A DNA stretch of 64,000 bases from Micromonosporaceae bacterium KJ-029 (GTDB lineage Bacteria > Actinomycetota > Actinomycetes > Mycobacteriales > Micromonosporaceae). Positions 11,801-21,674 of the stretch are shown here, one piece after another. How positions within the stretch are numbered: position 1 is the first letter of the stretch; each line of letters starts with the position of its first letter. The notes under the pieces were generated by a model. The model saw nothing but the letters and a program-made list of their open reading frames with translations. It was not told the DNA's origin and ran no database searches. The DNA lies in assembly GCA_005402585.1 (NCBI GenBank), contig BIFP01000002.1:174460-238459 (forward strand), in the 5' to 3' direction. The position numbers were made by a program, and so were the translations under genes.

Positions 11801-14663
11801 GGAGGTCCGTGCCGGTGCCGCCGACGGCCCGCTCGTCACCTCCGTCGCCGTACCCGGCACCGGGGCGTGGCAGACGTACACCGACGTCACCGCGCAGGTG
11901 CCGGCGAACGCCGACGCCGGCGGGACGCTGTACTTCGTGGCCCGGGACCCCGCCGGCGGGGCCGGCAGCCTGTTCAACGTCAACTGGATGGACTTCCTCG
12001 GCAAGGGCGTCACCGACAACGCGCCACCGGTGGTGACCGCGACGGCCACCCCGACCACCGGCACCGCGCCGGTCACGGTCGCCTTCTCCGGTACGGCCAC
12101 CGACGCCGAGGACGACACCCCGTTCACGTACGCGTGGGACTTCGGTGACGGCGGTACGGCGAACACGCTGAACGCCACCCACACGTACACCGTCCCGGGT
12201 ACCTTCACCGCCACCCTGACGGTGACCGACAGCCGGGGTGCGAAGGCGTACGCCACCGTCCAGGTGAAGGTGGACGCGCCGAACACCTCCTGCTTCGGGG
12301 CCCGCTCGGACGACTTCCTCGGCAGCTCGCTGAACCGGGACCGGTGGCCGACGATCGTCCGGGAGAACCAGCTGTACTCGGTCTCCGGGGGTGCGCTGCG
12401 CCTGCCCACCTCGGTGGGTGACCTGTACGGCAGCCGCAACGACGCGACCAACCTGGTGCTCCAGCCCGCGCCGAGCGGGGCCTGGCAGGCCACCACGAAG
12501 GTGACCCTGCCGACCAGTGCCGACTACCAGCAGGCCGGCTTGATCATCTACGGCGACGACGACAACTACGCCAAGGTGGGGCTGCTGCACTCCGGCAGCC
12601 GGCGGGTGGAGTTCATCCGGGAAACGGCGGGCACACCCCGCAACGAGGGGGCCGACAGCACCGTGGCCCCGGCCGGCGACACCATCTACCTGCGGCTGAT
12701 GAGCGACGGGACGAACCTGACCGCGGCGTTCTCCGCCGACGGTCAGACCTTCACCCCGGTCGGTCGGACGGCGGCGCTCGCCGGGATCAGCAACCCGAAG
12801 GTCGGTCTCTTCGCGCTCAACGGCGGCACCACCGCCCCGGTGGTGGACGCGGTCTTCGACTGGTTCCAGTTCGCGCCGGACACCCCGGCCGAGCCGGTGA
12901 GCCCGTCGGACGAGTTCACCGGCGACACGCTGGACAAGTGCCGGTGGAACGCGATCGTCCGGGAGGACCCGACCGCCTACCGGGTGACCGGCGGGCAGCT
13001 GCGGATCGACGTGCCGAACGGTGACATCTACGGCAGCGGCAACTCCGGGCCGACGAACTTCATCCTGCAGACCGCGCCGAGCGGCGACTGGACCCTGGAG
13101 ACGAAGGTCGACGGCAGCCTGCTCAACGAGCAGTACCAGCAGGCCGGGCTGATCGTGTACGCCGACGACGACAACTACCTGAAGTTCGACTACATCGTGG
13201 ACAACCAGCCGGGCCAGCCGGTGTCGAGGCGGATCGAGTTCCGCAGCGAGATCGGCGGGGCGGTGCAGGACCCGCAGCCGCAGGCGGCGAACCTGACCAC
13301 GGCGGTGTGGCACCTGCGGCTTGCCCGCAGCGGCAACACCTACACCGCGTCGTACTCGGCGGACGGGACGACCTGGACGGCACTGCCGGAGCTGACCAAC
13401 GCCGCGGTCGGGGCGACCCCGAAGGTGGGCCTGTTCACCCTCGGCGCCAACCAGACCGCGTCGAAGGCGGCGTCGTTCGACTACTTCCGGCTCTCCACCG
13501 GCACGGTCGACGACACCGCCCCGGTGACCACCGCCCAGGTGTCCGGCACGCCGGTCGAGGGCTGGCACACCGGGCCGACGACCGTCACGCTCACCGCCGT
13601 CGACGAGGACGGCGGTAGCGGGGTGGCCCGGACCGAGTACCAGCTCGGCAGCGCCACCACCTGGACCGCCTACGCCGGACCGGTTCAGGTGACCGGGGAC
13701 GGCTCGCACGAGCTGCGGTTCCGTTCCGTGGACGAGGCCGGCAACGTGGAGGAGACGAAGACGGTCACCGTCAAGATCGATGCCACCGCGCCGGTCAGCA
13801 CCGCGGCGTTCGCCCCGGCGAACGACGAGGGCTGGCACGACGGCGCGGTTCCGGTGGTACTCACCTCGACCGACGCCGGTTCCGGGGTGAAGCTGCTGGA
13901 GTGGGCGCTGGACGGTGGCGCCTGGACGCCGTACACCGAACCGGTCGAGATCAGTGGCGACGGGGCCCACGAGTTGCTCTACCGGGCCACCGACACCGCG
14001 GGCAACGCCGAGACGCTGAAGTCGGCGGTGGTGCGGATCGACGGCACGAAGCCGACGCTGCTGGTCTCCGGCATCGCCGACGGCCAGCTCTACGGCGACA
14101 GCCAGGACGTCCGGGTGTCCTGGCAGGCGGTCGACCCGACCTCCGGCATCGCCACCGTCGTCGGACAGCTCAACGGCCGGCCGTACGCCAACGGCACGCT
14201 CCAGGCGATGTACGAGCTGCCACTGGGCCTGCACGAGCTGACCGTGACCGCGACCGACAAGGCGGGCAACGCCACCACCGCGTCGATCCGGTTCTTCGTC
14301 ACCACCTCGTTCCGGGACATGCAGAACCTGCTGGACCGGTTCAAGGCGACCGGGCGGCTCTCGACCAAGGCGCACAGCCAGTTGTCGAGCCAGCTCGACA
14401 AGGTCCGCAAGGAGGAGGCGAAGGGCAAGGACGACAAGGCGATCAAGGAGCTCGTCAAGTTCCGCGACCTCGCCAGCGACGCCAAGCTGGTCGGCGAGGC
14501 GGAGATCCGGGACGTGCTGGTCCGGGACACCGACGCCATGATCGTCCGGCTCGGCGGCACGGCCAGCAAGGCGGGCGTACGGGCCAACGACGGCGAGTCG
14601 GTGGCCGGTGCCGGCCGGCTCGTCGGCGACCCCACCCGGCTCGCTCCGGGCCGTCGCCTGTGA
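8829..14663 (+). CDS. Secreted multidomain protein: ThuA-like, sugar dehydrogenase propeller, PKD, CBM6, DUF1349, FIMAH
   Basis: A 1,944-residue exported protein. The GTG start follows AGGAG at good spacing, and residues 1-34 form a signal peptide ending AAQAA. Approximate order: ThuA-like domain 58-277 (FSKTAGFRHDSI, GGGYAGIHAASDTEY); glucose/sorbosone dehydrogenase-like beta-propeller 285-717 (MELDIAADGRVFYIERDGRV, DLRGKVIRIHPED, MGFRNPFRMGIDP); PKD 719-806; an Ig-like stretch to about 918; CBM6-like 919-1061; PKD 1062-1151; two DUF1349 concanavalin-like domains 1152-1351 and 1352-1557; two OmpL47-type repeats 1560-1741; another Ig-like domain to 1828; a FIMAH domain 1828-1911. The likely role is recognition and oxidation or breakdown of extracellular carbohydrate; the exact substrate cannot be told. 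No LPXTG anchor or terminal membrane helix is seen, so release from the cell is likely. Confidence 0.93.
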   Translation: MSRPRRARVPLTATLLTLGLAATALVGAPAAQAAPTTATVPVAQAAPVAAPAVNAAEEPFSILVFSKTAGFRHDSIPTGIAAIRQLGTEHGFTVDTTEDGGAFTDENLARYQAVVWLSTTGDVLNPDQQAAFERYIQAGGGYAGIHAASDTEYSWAWYGELVGAYFASHPANQQATVKVEDPAHESTAHLPERWSRFDEWYNYQSNPRGDVHVLATLDERSYSPGAGAMGHDHPIAWCQDYDGGRAWYTGGGHTNESYAEPEFLAHLLGGIQTAAGVKNADCGASLTASFEKVTLDSNTSNPMELDIAADGRVFYIERDGRVQIVKPDTGTTVTAVQLDVFTGNEDGLIGIRLDPDFASNGWVYLYYAPVSGGPRNHLSRFTVTGDTIDKASEKVVLQVDTQRRTCCHAGGTMVFDSAGNLYLATGDNTNPFESDAFTPIDERPGRQDYDAQGTSGNTNDLRGKVIRIHPEDDGTYTIPQGNLFPPGTEKTRPEIYAMGFRNPFRMGIDPATDVLYVADYGPDAGSANPNRGPEGLVEWNIVDRPGNFGWPYCTGANRAYNDYQFPSGPSGPKFDCAAVVNDSPNNTGLTNLPPAIPATVDYGYAANPLFPEIGGGGAPMGGPVYRYDADLVSDRKWPAYYDGKAMFGEWNQSRMYTMQVTRDGKSLVDINRLLEGMTFIRPMDFEFGPDGALYLIEWGSGFGGNNDNSGVYRIDYIAGDRAPIAVASADPTSGPAPLTVQFSSTGSRDPDGGTLTYDWTFGDGQTSSEASPLHTYAEAGNYNAQLTVTNPKGRTAVANVRVTVGNTAPTVTIEFPPAGGFFEWGDQVKYTIKVTDPEDGEIDCDRVQLQVFLGHDEHAHPLDQHTGCTGVVQTQLAAGHGAEANVFTVLEATYTDKGGVGGAEPLTGRALEILQPKRKQAEYYTATGRVAGSTGGGDPGVGKETTGDTAGGGQNIGWIEDGDWWSVDPASLTGVDAIRFRVASATAGGRLEVRAGAADGPLVTSVAVPGTGAWQTYTDVTAQVPANADAGGTLYFVARDPAGGAGSLFNVNWMDFLGKGVTDNAPPVVTATATPTTGTAPVTVAFSGTATDAEDDTPFTYAWDFGDGGTANTLNATHTYTVPGTFTATLTVTDSRGAKAYATVQVKVDAPNTSCFGARSDDFLGSSLNRDRWPTIVRENQLYSVSGGALRLPTSVGDLYGSRNDATNLVLQPAPSGAWQATTKVTLPTSADYQQAGLIIYGDDDNYAKVGLLHSGSRRVEFIRETAGTPRNEGADSTVAPAGDTIYLRLMSDGTNLTAAFSADGQTFTPVGRTAALAGISNPKVGLFALNGGTTAPVVDAVFDWFQFAPDTPAEPVSPSDEFTGDTLDKCRWNAIVREDPTAYRVTGGQLRIDVPNGDIYGSGNSGPTNFILQTAPSGDWTLETKVDGSLLNEQYQQAGLIVYADDDNYLKFDYIVDNQPGQPVSRRIEFRSEIGGAVQDPQPQAANLTTAVWHLRLARSGNTYTASYSADGTTWTALPELTNAAVGATPKVGLFTLGANQTASKAASFDYFRLSTGTVDDTAPVTTAQVSGTPVEGWHTGPTTVTLTAVDEDGGSGVARTEYQLGSATTWTAYAGPVQVTGDGSHELRFRSVDEAGNVEETKTVTVKIDATAPVSTAAFAPANDEGWHDGAVPVVLTSTDAGSGVKLLEWALDGGAWTPYTEPVEISGDGAHELLYRATDTAGNAETLKSAVVRIDGTKPTLLVSGIADGQLYGDSQDVRVSWQAVDPTSGIATVVGQLNGRPYANGTLQAMYELPLGLHELTVTATDKAGNATTASIRFFVTTSFRDMQNLLDRFKATGRLSTKAHSQLSSQLDKVRKEEAKGKDDKAIKELVKFRDLASDAKLVGEAEIRDVLVRDTDAMIVRLGGTASKAGVRANDGESVAGAGRLVGDPTRLAPGRRL

Positions 14664-14668
14664 TCCCA

Positions 14669-14702
14669 GGGGCCCCGTCCGGCATCCGCCGGGCGGGGCC
14701 CC
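14669..14702 (+). terminator. GC-rich terminator hairpin after the mosaic protein
   Basis: GGGGCCCCGTCCGGC pairs almost perfectly with GCCGGGCGGGGCCCC around a 3-4 base loop, starting six bases after the stop. No U-tract follows, as is common in actinobacteria. Some read-through into the gene at 14730 is possible. Confidence 0.75.
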
Positions 14703-14729
14703 GCTCGCGGAGAGAGTGAGGAGGCACCT

Positions 14730-15278
14730 GTGATGCGTACCTGGAAGGTGGTCGCCGCCGCGCTCACCGGACTGCTCCTGGCGGTGCTCGCCGCGGCCCC
14801 GGCCACGGCGCACGGCGGCAAGGTCAAATTGACGGTGGCCGGCGACGGGGCCGACGGGGTCACCATCCAGGCGGTGTACGCCGACGGCCACCGCCTGGAC
14901 AAGCTGGTGCGGCTGACCCTCACCGCCTCCGGTCCGCAGGGCCGGACGGTCGGCCCGCTGCAACTGGAACCGGCGGCCGAGGGGCAGGGCTTCTACACCA
15001 CCGGCCCGATCCTGTCGCCCGGCTCCTGGAAGGTGCGGGTGACGGCGCCCGCACCGCACGCCGGGGCGGCGACCGCCCAGGTGGAAGCCCGCCCGGCGCA
15101 GACTCCGTCGCTGGCTCCCGTCGCCGGGACCCGGGACGTACCGCCGGAGCGGGCGGACCGGTCCGCCCGCGACGGCGAGGCGCCCGGTTGGTGGTGGGCG
15201 GTCGCGGTCGGCGTCGCCGCGCTCGTCGTCGTGGCGCTGACCGCGCCGCTGCTGGGTCGACGCCGCGACCGGTCGTAG
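14730..15278 (+). CDS. Small membrane-anchored secreted protein (CopC/FixH-like appearance)
   Basis: The 182-residue protein has a signal sequence (residues 2-27, ending ATAHGGK), an extracellular beta-rich part of about 110 residues and a C-terminal helix WWWAVAVGVAALVVVALTAPLL followed by RRRDRS, a typical type I anchor with cytoplasmic arginines. The middle resembles FixH/CopC-like Ig folds (GFYTTGPILSPGSWKVRV). GTG 14730 or ATG 14733 can serve as start; GAGGAGG lies just upstream. It follows the mosaic protein in the same direction after a hairpin and may act with it. I cannot name a function with confidence. Confidence 0.8.
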   Translation: MMRTWKVVAAALTGLLLAVLAAAPATAHGGKVKLTVAGDGADGVTIQAVYADGHRLDKLVRLTLTASGPQGRTVGPLQLEPAAEGQGFYTTGPILSPGSWKVRVTAPAPHAGAATAQVEARPAQTPSLAPVAGTRDVPPERADRSARDGEAPGWWWAVAVGVAALVVVALTAPLLGRRRDRS

Positions 15279-15293
15279 GCCTGTTACCGAAGG

Positions 15294-15330
15294 CGGCCCG
15301 GCACCCTCCCGTTCGGCGGGTGCCGGGCCG
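15294..15330. terminator. Bidirectional terminator between convergent genes
   Basis: CGGCCCGGCACCC (15294-15306) pairs perfectly with GGGTGCCGGGCCG (15318-15330). It lies in the 60-base gap where the plus-strand gene at 14730 and the minus-strand aldo/keto reductase converge, so it can serve both. Confidence 0.85.
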
Positions 15331-15338
15331 TTCGGCGG

Positions 15339-16289
15339 CTACCGGTCGAGCACCGCGCGCAGGGCTTTGAGGTCCTCGGCGGTGGGGTGCCAGGCACCCG
15401 CCTCGGCGTTGGCGCGCACCTGCTCGGGGGTGGTGGCGCCGGCGATCACCGAGGTAACCGCCGGCTGGGCGGCCAGCCCACCGATGGCCGCGTGGAGCAC
15501 CGAAACACCACGCTCGGCGGCGTACCCCTCGATGGCCTCGATGGTGTCCCAGTCGGCGGCGGCGAGGCGCTGCGCGTACCGGCCGCCACCGGCGAGCCGA
15601 CTGCCCGAGGGCGGCGCCTCGCCCCGCTTGTACTTGCCGGTGAGCAGCCCGTTGGCCAGCGGGAAGAACGGCAACATGCCGAGGCCGAACCGCTCGCACG
15701 CGGGCAGCACCTCGATCTCGGTGTCCCGGTTCAGCAGGCTGTAGTGATTCTGCGCGCTGACGAACCGGGTCAGGCCCCGGGTCTTCGCGGTCCAGTCGGC
15801 GTCGGCGATCTGCCAGCCGGCGAAGTTGGAGTTCCCCAGGTAGCGCACCTTGCCGGCGCGGACCAGGTCGTCCAGCGCGGAGAGGGTCTCGTCGATCGGG
15901 GTGCCCGGGTCGGGCTCGTGGAACTGGTACAGGTCGATGTAGTCGGTGTCCAGGCGGCGCAATGACGCCTCGACCGCCCGGACGATGTACCGCCGCGAGC
16001 CGCGAACCCCGAAGTCGCGCCCGTTGCCGCCGCCCATCGACATGCCGAACTTGGTCGCCACCACCACGTCCTTGCGGCGCCCCTTGAGGGCCGCGCCGAG
16101 CTGCGCCTCCGACGCCCCGTGCGGCTCGCCGTAGATGTCGGCGGTGTCGAAGAAGTTGATCCCGACATCGAGGGCGGCGTCGACCACCGCGCGGGTACCG
16201 TCGACGTCGAGTTTGCGGCCGAAGTTGTTGCAGCCGATCCCCACGACGGACACCACGAGCCCGGAGTCGCCCAGCCGGCGATAGGTCAT
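15339..16289 (-). CDS. Aldo/keto reductase
   Basis: An NADPH-dependent oxidoreductase of about 316 residues with a TIM-barrel fold. The family tetrad is visible: Asp and Tyr in FFDTADIYG, Lys in VVATKFG and His in LYQFHEPD. The N-terminal MTYRRLGDSGLVVSVVGIGCN and the coenzyme-phosphate region VIAGATTPEQVRANAEA are typical of the AKR family related to potassium-channel beta subunits and YghZ. The ATG at 16289 is used; a GTG three codons earlier is equally possible. The natural substrate is unknown. It lies downstream of the ABC-F gene, 85 bases away, and may be cotranscribed. Confidence 0.92.
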   Translation of the reverse strand: MTYRRLGDSGLVVSVVGIGCNNFGRKLDVDGTRAVVDAALDVGINFFDTADIYGEPHGASEAQLGAALKGRRKDVVVATKFGMSMGGGNGRDFGVRGSRRYIVRAVEASLRRLDTDYIDLYQFHEPDPGTPIDETLSALDDLVRAGKVRYLGNSNFAGWQIADADWTAKTRGLTRFVSAQNHYSLLNRDTEIEVLPACERFGLGMLPFFPLANGLLTGKYKRGEAPPSGSRLAGGGRYAQRLAAADWDTIEAIEGYAAERGVSVLHAAIGGLAAQPAVTSVIAGATTPEQVRANAEAGAWHPTAEDLKALRAVLDR

Positions 16290-16374
16290 CTCAGTCACGA
16301 GATCAACCCTATGCCGCAGGGCAGGACGACGACCGCCGAGCCGAACACCTCGACCGCGCCGGGTAGGCGCTCCG

Positions 16375-18054
<1,680 letters not shown>

Positions 18055-18110
18055 GCGGGCATCCTGCCGGAGCCAGGCCGGCCGGCCAACCGATTACCAG
18101 CGCCGAGCGG

Positions 18111-18725
18111 TCACCGGGTGACGCGAAGCACCCGGAAGCCCTTCTGGCTGGCGTGCCGCCCGACCTGCCAGCCCTGCTCGGCCAACCAGCGGTGCAGTGA
18201 GTCGCCGCCGAGGTGCCGGGCGACCACCAGCCAGGCCACCCCGTCCGGAGCCAGCCGGGGCAGCCAACGCCGCAGCAACTGGTGCAGCTCGTCCTTGCCG
18301 ACCCGGATCGGCGGGTTGGACCAGATCTGGGCGAAGTCGAGGTCGGCGGGCACCTCCTCGGGCGCCGCCACCCGCACCTGGCCGTCGACCCCGAGCCGGG
18401 CCGCGTTGGTAGCGGTGAGTTCCCGCGCCCGCTCGTTGACGTCCACCGCCCAGACGGTCGCCGCGGGTGCGACGGTCGCCAGCACACCGGTGATCGGGCC
18501 GAAGCCGCAGCCGAGGTCGAGCAGCGCACCGGTGGTGCCGGGCCCCGGCAGCTCGGCCTTGCGTAGCAACACGGCGGTGCCGGGGTCGAGGCGGGTCGCC
18601 GAGAAGACCCCGGCCGAAGATGCCAGGGTGTAGTCACGGCCGCCGACGGTGAACTGCACCTCGCGCGGCTCGGCGGGCGCGCTGGGTTCGGCGGTGAAGT
18701 AGTGGTCCCCGGTCACGCCGGCCAT
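18111..18725 (-). CDS. RsmC-like class I SAM-dependent methyltransferase
   Basis: A 204-residue single-domain methyltransferase resembling the C-terminal catalytic half of RsmC/RlmG, enzymes that methylate guanine N2 in rRNA. SAM-binding motif I is LLDLGCGFGPITG, the acidic ribose-binding residue lies in VWAVDVNERA, and motif IV is NPPI, the signature of N-methyltransferases acting on bases. The N-terminal HYFTAEPSAP and GVFSATRLDPGT also fit the family. It is transcribed in the same direction as, and just before, the ABC-F gene. rRNA as the substrate is inferred from the family. Confidence 0.9.
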   Translation of the reverse strand: MAGVTGDHYFTAEPSAPAEPREVQFTVGGRDYTLASSAGVFSATRLDPGTAVLLRKAELPGPGTTGALLDLGCGFGPITGVLATVAPAATVWAVDVNERARELTATNAARLGVDGQVRVAAPEEVPADLDFAQIWSNPPIRVGKDELHQLLRRWLPRLAPDGVAWLVVARHLGGDSLHRWLAEQGWQVGRHASQKGFRVLRVTR

Positions 18726-18816
18726 TCTCGCATCGGGCCGGATCCGCCGAACGGCACGGGAGTCGCGGGGTGGCGCGACACGGCGAGTGCCAGGTTTTCC
18801 CGAATTTACCTACTAA

Positions 18817-18832
18817 AGGGATAAACATCCCT
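18817..18832. promoter_or_regulatory. Small inverted repeat at the start of the proline-rich membrane protein gene
   Basis: AGGGAT and ATCCCT flank AAAC directly upstream of the ATG at 18845. A TACCCT hexamer at 18832-18837 ends seven bases before the ATG, the layout of a leaderless promoter -10 box. The repeat would overlap that box and might be an operator. No good -35 is seen. Confidence 0.35.
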
Positions 18833-18844
18833 ACCCTGTACGGC

Positions 18845-20035
18845 ATGGTGTATCGGTACGACTTCGATGAGGACGCATACGTCCGGGACCGCGGGGACGC
18901 GCCCGAGGGACAGTCGTCCAGGACCGCCCCACCGCCTTCGGGCGGTCCGTCCCCGTCGCGCTTCCCGACGCCGTCACTGCCGCGTCCCAATCAGATCCTG
19001 GTGCCCTCGGCGGCCCCGGCTCCTGCGGCGCCCCCCGCGCCGCCGCAGGAGCCGGCACCCCCGTCCGAGCCGGTAGCGGTCGGCCCGGCGGTGGCGCCGC
19101 GGGTGCCGGGGCCGACGTACGAGCCGGTACCGGCTGGCCCGGCGGCGCTGCGGGAGCCCGTACCGACGCACGAGCCGGTACCGACGCACGAGCCGGTACC
19201 GGCGGCGCCACCGGAGCCGCCCGCCCCGACCCTCGCACCGCCGCCGCGACGCGGGGGCGGTCGCGGCTGGCAGGTGATGATCGGTGCTACCGCCGTGCTG
19301 GTACTGCTCGCCCTCAGCGGCCTCACCGCCGCTGCCCTGCTGGACGGCCGGCCGCTGATCGGCACGCAGGCGGAGCCCAGCGTCGCGCCGGAAACCACCC
19401 GGGAGAACGAGCCAGCCAACGAGAGCGACCTCGACTCCCGGGACACCGACCAGGCGCCACTGACCGCCCGCGAGGTCTTCCCCGGCAGCCGGCTGACGGT
19501 CGGTGACGGCCAGTCCGGGTACGAGGTGCTGCGGACCCAGTCCAGCGCCAGTTGCGCGGTGGCCGCCACCGGTGAGGTCTCGGACCTGCTCGTACGGCTC
19601 GGCTGCAGCCAGGTGGTCCGGGCCACCCTGCGGGCGCCCGACGAGGAGCACCTGATCACAGCGGGATTGTTCAACCTGGCCGACCGGTCCAGCGCCGAGC
19701 GGGCCCGGGACCGGATCCGCCAGCTGCTCGACGAGCGCCAGGGCAGGTTCCGCGGGATGTCGGCGGGCGACGGGACCGACATCATCACCACCGCCCCGGC
19801 CCGGGTCGGCTGGCAGGTACGCGGCCACTACGTCGCGTACGCCGTGGTCGCCCGCGCCGACGGGGCGACGATCCGGTCCGGCGACACCGGCGTCCGCGAG
19901 ATCCTCTTCGACATGCTCGAAATGCACCTGAACCGCAGCGTGCTGGAGCGACGGGCCGACGGCGGGACGGCTAGCCAGCCGACCGTGGCGCCCACCGACC
20001 GTAGCGGTAGCCAGCCGGGGTCCACCACGGACTGA
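18845..20035 (+). CDS. Proline-rich single-pass membrane protein of unknown function
   Basis: I do not recognise the family. From the ATG at 18845 the protein has 396 residues: an acidic start (MVYRYDFDEDAYVRD), about 110 cytoplasmic residues rich in Pro, Ala and Glu with repeated EPVPTH units, a basic flank (PPRRGGGRGW), one membrane helix (residues about 141-164) and an extracellular domain of about 230 residues. The latter has two cysteines (SSASCAVAA and VRLGCSQVV) that could form a disulfide. The topology is cytoplasmic N-terminus, outside C-terminus. Upstream in-frame codons are less likely because the promoter-like sequence lies there. It is divergent from the methyltransferase. Confidence 0.8.
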   Translation: MVYRYDFDEDAYVRDRGDAPEGQSSRTAPPPSGGPSPSRFPTPSLPRPNQILVPSAAPAPAAPPAPPQEPAPPSEPVAVGPAVAPRVPGPTYEPVPAGPAALREPVPTHEPVPTHEPVPAAPPEPPAPTLAPPPRRGGGRGWQVMIGATAVLVLLALSGLTAAALLDGRPLIGTQAEPSVAPETTRENEPANESDLDSRDTDQAPLTAREVFPGSRLTVGDGQSGYEVLRTQSSASCAVAATGEVSDLLVRLGCSQVVRATLRAPDEEHLITAGLFNLADRSSAERARDRIRQLLDERQGRFRGMSAGDGTDIITTAPARVGWQVRGHYVAYAVVARADGATIRSGDTGVREILFDMLEMHLNRSVLERRADGGTASQPTVAPTDRSGSQPGSTTD

Positions 20036-20046
20036 CCGACCGTTCG

Positions 20047-20090
20047 CGGGCCGGTCGAGGGCCGCCGGATCACGGCCCCCGACCGGCCCG
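20047..20090 (+). terminator. Terminator hairpin after the membrane protein gene
   Basis: An 18-bp stem with one mismatch (CGGGCCGGTCG... against ...CGACCGGCCCG) closes an 8-base loop 12 bases after the stop. It is GC-rich and has no U-tract. Confidence 0.8.
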
Positions 20091-20205
20091 TGGGCTGTCC
20101 GCCACCCGGCCGTCCCGGCACCGTCCACACCGCCGCCATCCGCTGCCCGCACCGTCGCCGCCCGCCGGTGGCGGTGAGGTCCGACGACCGTGCCGCCGCC
20201 GCGGG

Positions 20206-21036
20206 TCAGGCGTCGGCCGGTACCCGCAGCCGTCGCGTCGCCTCGGCTCGGCGGGCGTACTCGGCGGGATCCTCCGGGTAGCCGACCGCCACCAGGGTCA
20301 GCCCGTGCGCCGGCGCCACGGTCACCTCGCTGGACCGCTCCCGCCGGGTGAGCAGGCCGGCCGGCCACTCCACCGGCCGGCGCCCGTCCCCGGCGACCAG
20401 CATCGCGCCGACCAGGCTGCGCACCATCGCCTGGCAGAACGCGTCGGCCTGCACGGTGGCGACCAGGATCCCGTCGGCGTCCCGCCGCCAGTCCAGGCGG
20501 GTCACCTCGCGCAGCGTGGTGGCGTTCTCCTTGCGCCGGCAGTACGCGGCGAAGTCGTGCTCCCCGACCAGGCCGGCCGCGGCGGCGCCGAGCCGGTCGA
20601 GGTCGAGCGGGCGCGGCCAGGCCAGGATCTCGTGCCGGCGCAGCGGATCGACGCCCCACCCGGCGTCGGTCACCCGGTACTCGTAACGGCGGAAGGTCGC
20701 CGAGAAGCGGGCGTCGAAGGTGGCCGGCACCGGGCTCATCGCCCGGATCCGTACGTCGGCAGGGAGCAGCCGGGCCAGCCGGCGCAGCAGCCGGCCCTCG
20801 TGCGCCTGCCACACCTCGGTGGGCAGATCGAGGTGGCAGACCTGCCCGGTCGCGTGCACCCCGGCGTCGGTTCGACCGGCCACGGTCAACCCGCTCGCGG
20901 TGCCGGCCCCGAGCACCAGATCCAGCGTCTCGACCAGCACCCCGGCGACCGTACGCCGGTCGGGTTGGGGCGCCCAGCCGGAGAAGTCCGTACCGTCGTA
21001 CGCGACGTCCAGCCGCAGCCGGGTCCGCTCGTCCAC
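20206..21036 (-). CDS. truA: tRNA pseudouridine synthase A
   Basis: TruA converts uridines 38-40 of the tRNA anticodon arm to pseudouridine. The 276-residue protein begins at a GTG (VDERTRLRLDVAYDGTDFSGWAPQ) seven bases after GGAGG. The catalytic Asp lies in AGRTDAGVHATGQV, and the RYEYR, FAAYCRRKENATTLREV and RSLVGAMLVAGDGR segments are in family order. It lies downstream of rplQ, the common actinobacterial position, but a strong hairpin separates the two. Confidence 0.95.
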   Translation of the reverse strand: MDERTRLRLDVAYDGTDFSGWAPQPDRRTVAGVLVETLDLVLGAGTASGLTVAGRTDAGVHATGQVCHLDLPTEVWQAHEGRLLRRLARLLPADVRIRAMSPVPATFDARFSATFRRYEYRVTDAGWGVDPLRRHEILAWPRPLDLDRLGAAAAGLVGEHDFAAYCRRKENATTLREVTRLDWRRDADGILVATVQADAFCQAMVRSLVGAMLVAGDGRRPVEWPAGLLTRRERSSEVTVAPAHGLTLVAVGYPEDPAEYARRAEATRRLRVPADA

Positions 21037-21056
21037 CTCGTACCTCCGTTGACGCC

Positions 21057-21094
21057 GTCGGGCCCGGCACCCCGTGAGGGATGCCGGGCCCGAC
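21057..21094 (-). terminator. Hairpin between rplQ and truA
   Basis: A 17-bp stem with one mismatch, built from GTCGGGCCCGGCA and its complement, lies 16 bases after the rplQ stop. It probably ends or attenuates the infA-rplQ transcript before truA. Confidence 0.8.
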
Positions 21095-21109
21095 GATGGT
21101 TGCCTCTGC

Positions 21110-21640
21110 TCAGGCCTTGTTCTCGGTGGCCTCGTCGCTGTCCTCGCGGGCGGCGGCGGTGTCACCGGAGGCGTGCACCGGCGCCTCGGCGTCCTGATCG
21201 GCCGGGGCCAGGGCCTCGACCTTGTCCTGCTGGGCGGCCTTGCGAGCGGCGGTCTTCTTGTTCGCCTTCGGCTCGGCGACCTGCAGTTCCTCGACCAGCT
21301 CGATGATCGCCATCGGCGCGGCGTCACCCTTGCGCGGACCGGTCTTCACGATCCGGGTGTAGCCGCCGGGGCGGTTGGCGTATCGCGGCGCGATCTGGTC
21401 GAACAGGGCGTAGACCACGTCCTTGTCCTTGACCACGGCCAGCACCCGCCGACGCGCGGCGAGGTCGCCCCGCTTGGCCTTGGTGATGAGCTGCTCGGCG
21501 AGCGGACGCAGCCGCCGGGCCTTGGTCTCGGTGGTCTTGATCTTGCCGTGCTGGAACAGCGAGGTGGCCAGGTTGGCCAGCATCAGCCGCTCGTGCGCGG
21601 GGCTGCCGCCGAGGCGGGGGCCCTTGGTGGGCGTGGGCAT
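21110..21640 (-). CDS. rplQ: 50S ribosomal protein L17
   Basis: L17 sits near the exit tunnel on the large subunit. [29 protein letters not shown] is the typical actinobacterial start, and [32 protein letters not shown] is conserved. The core ends near residue 120; the rest, to 176, is an Ala/Glu-rich tail common in actinobacterial L17 but of no known role. It lies 34 bases after rpoA, at the end of the alpha-type operon. Confidence 0.97.
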   Translation of the reverse strand: MPTPTKGPRLGGSPAHERLMLANLATSLFQHGKIKTTETKARRLRPLAEQLITKAKRGDLAARRRVLAVVKDKDVVYALFDQIAPRYANRPGGYTRIVKTGPRKGDAAPMAIIELVEELQVAEPKANKKTAARKAAQQDKVEALAPADQDAEAPVHASGDTAAAREDSDEATENKA

Positions 21641-21674
21641 GCTTGGTGCTCCTCAGGTGTGGCGGCAGCGCGGA

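Noticed and set aside
8706..15059. A 2,117-codon open frame antisense to the secreted mosaic protein
   Set aside because: It mirrors the codon bias of the real gene (third-position GC keeps stops rare on the other strand), has no domain-like sequence, and the plus strand has a signal peptide and recognisable domains.
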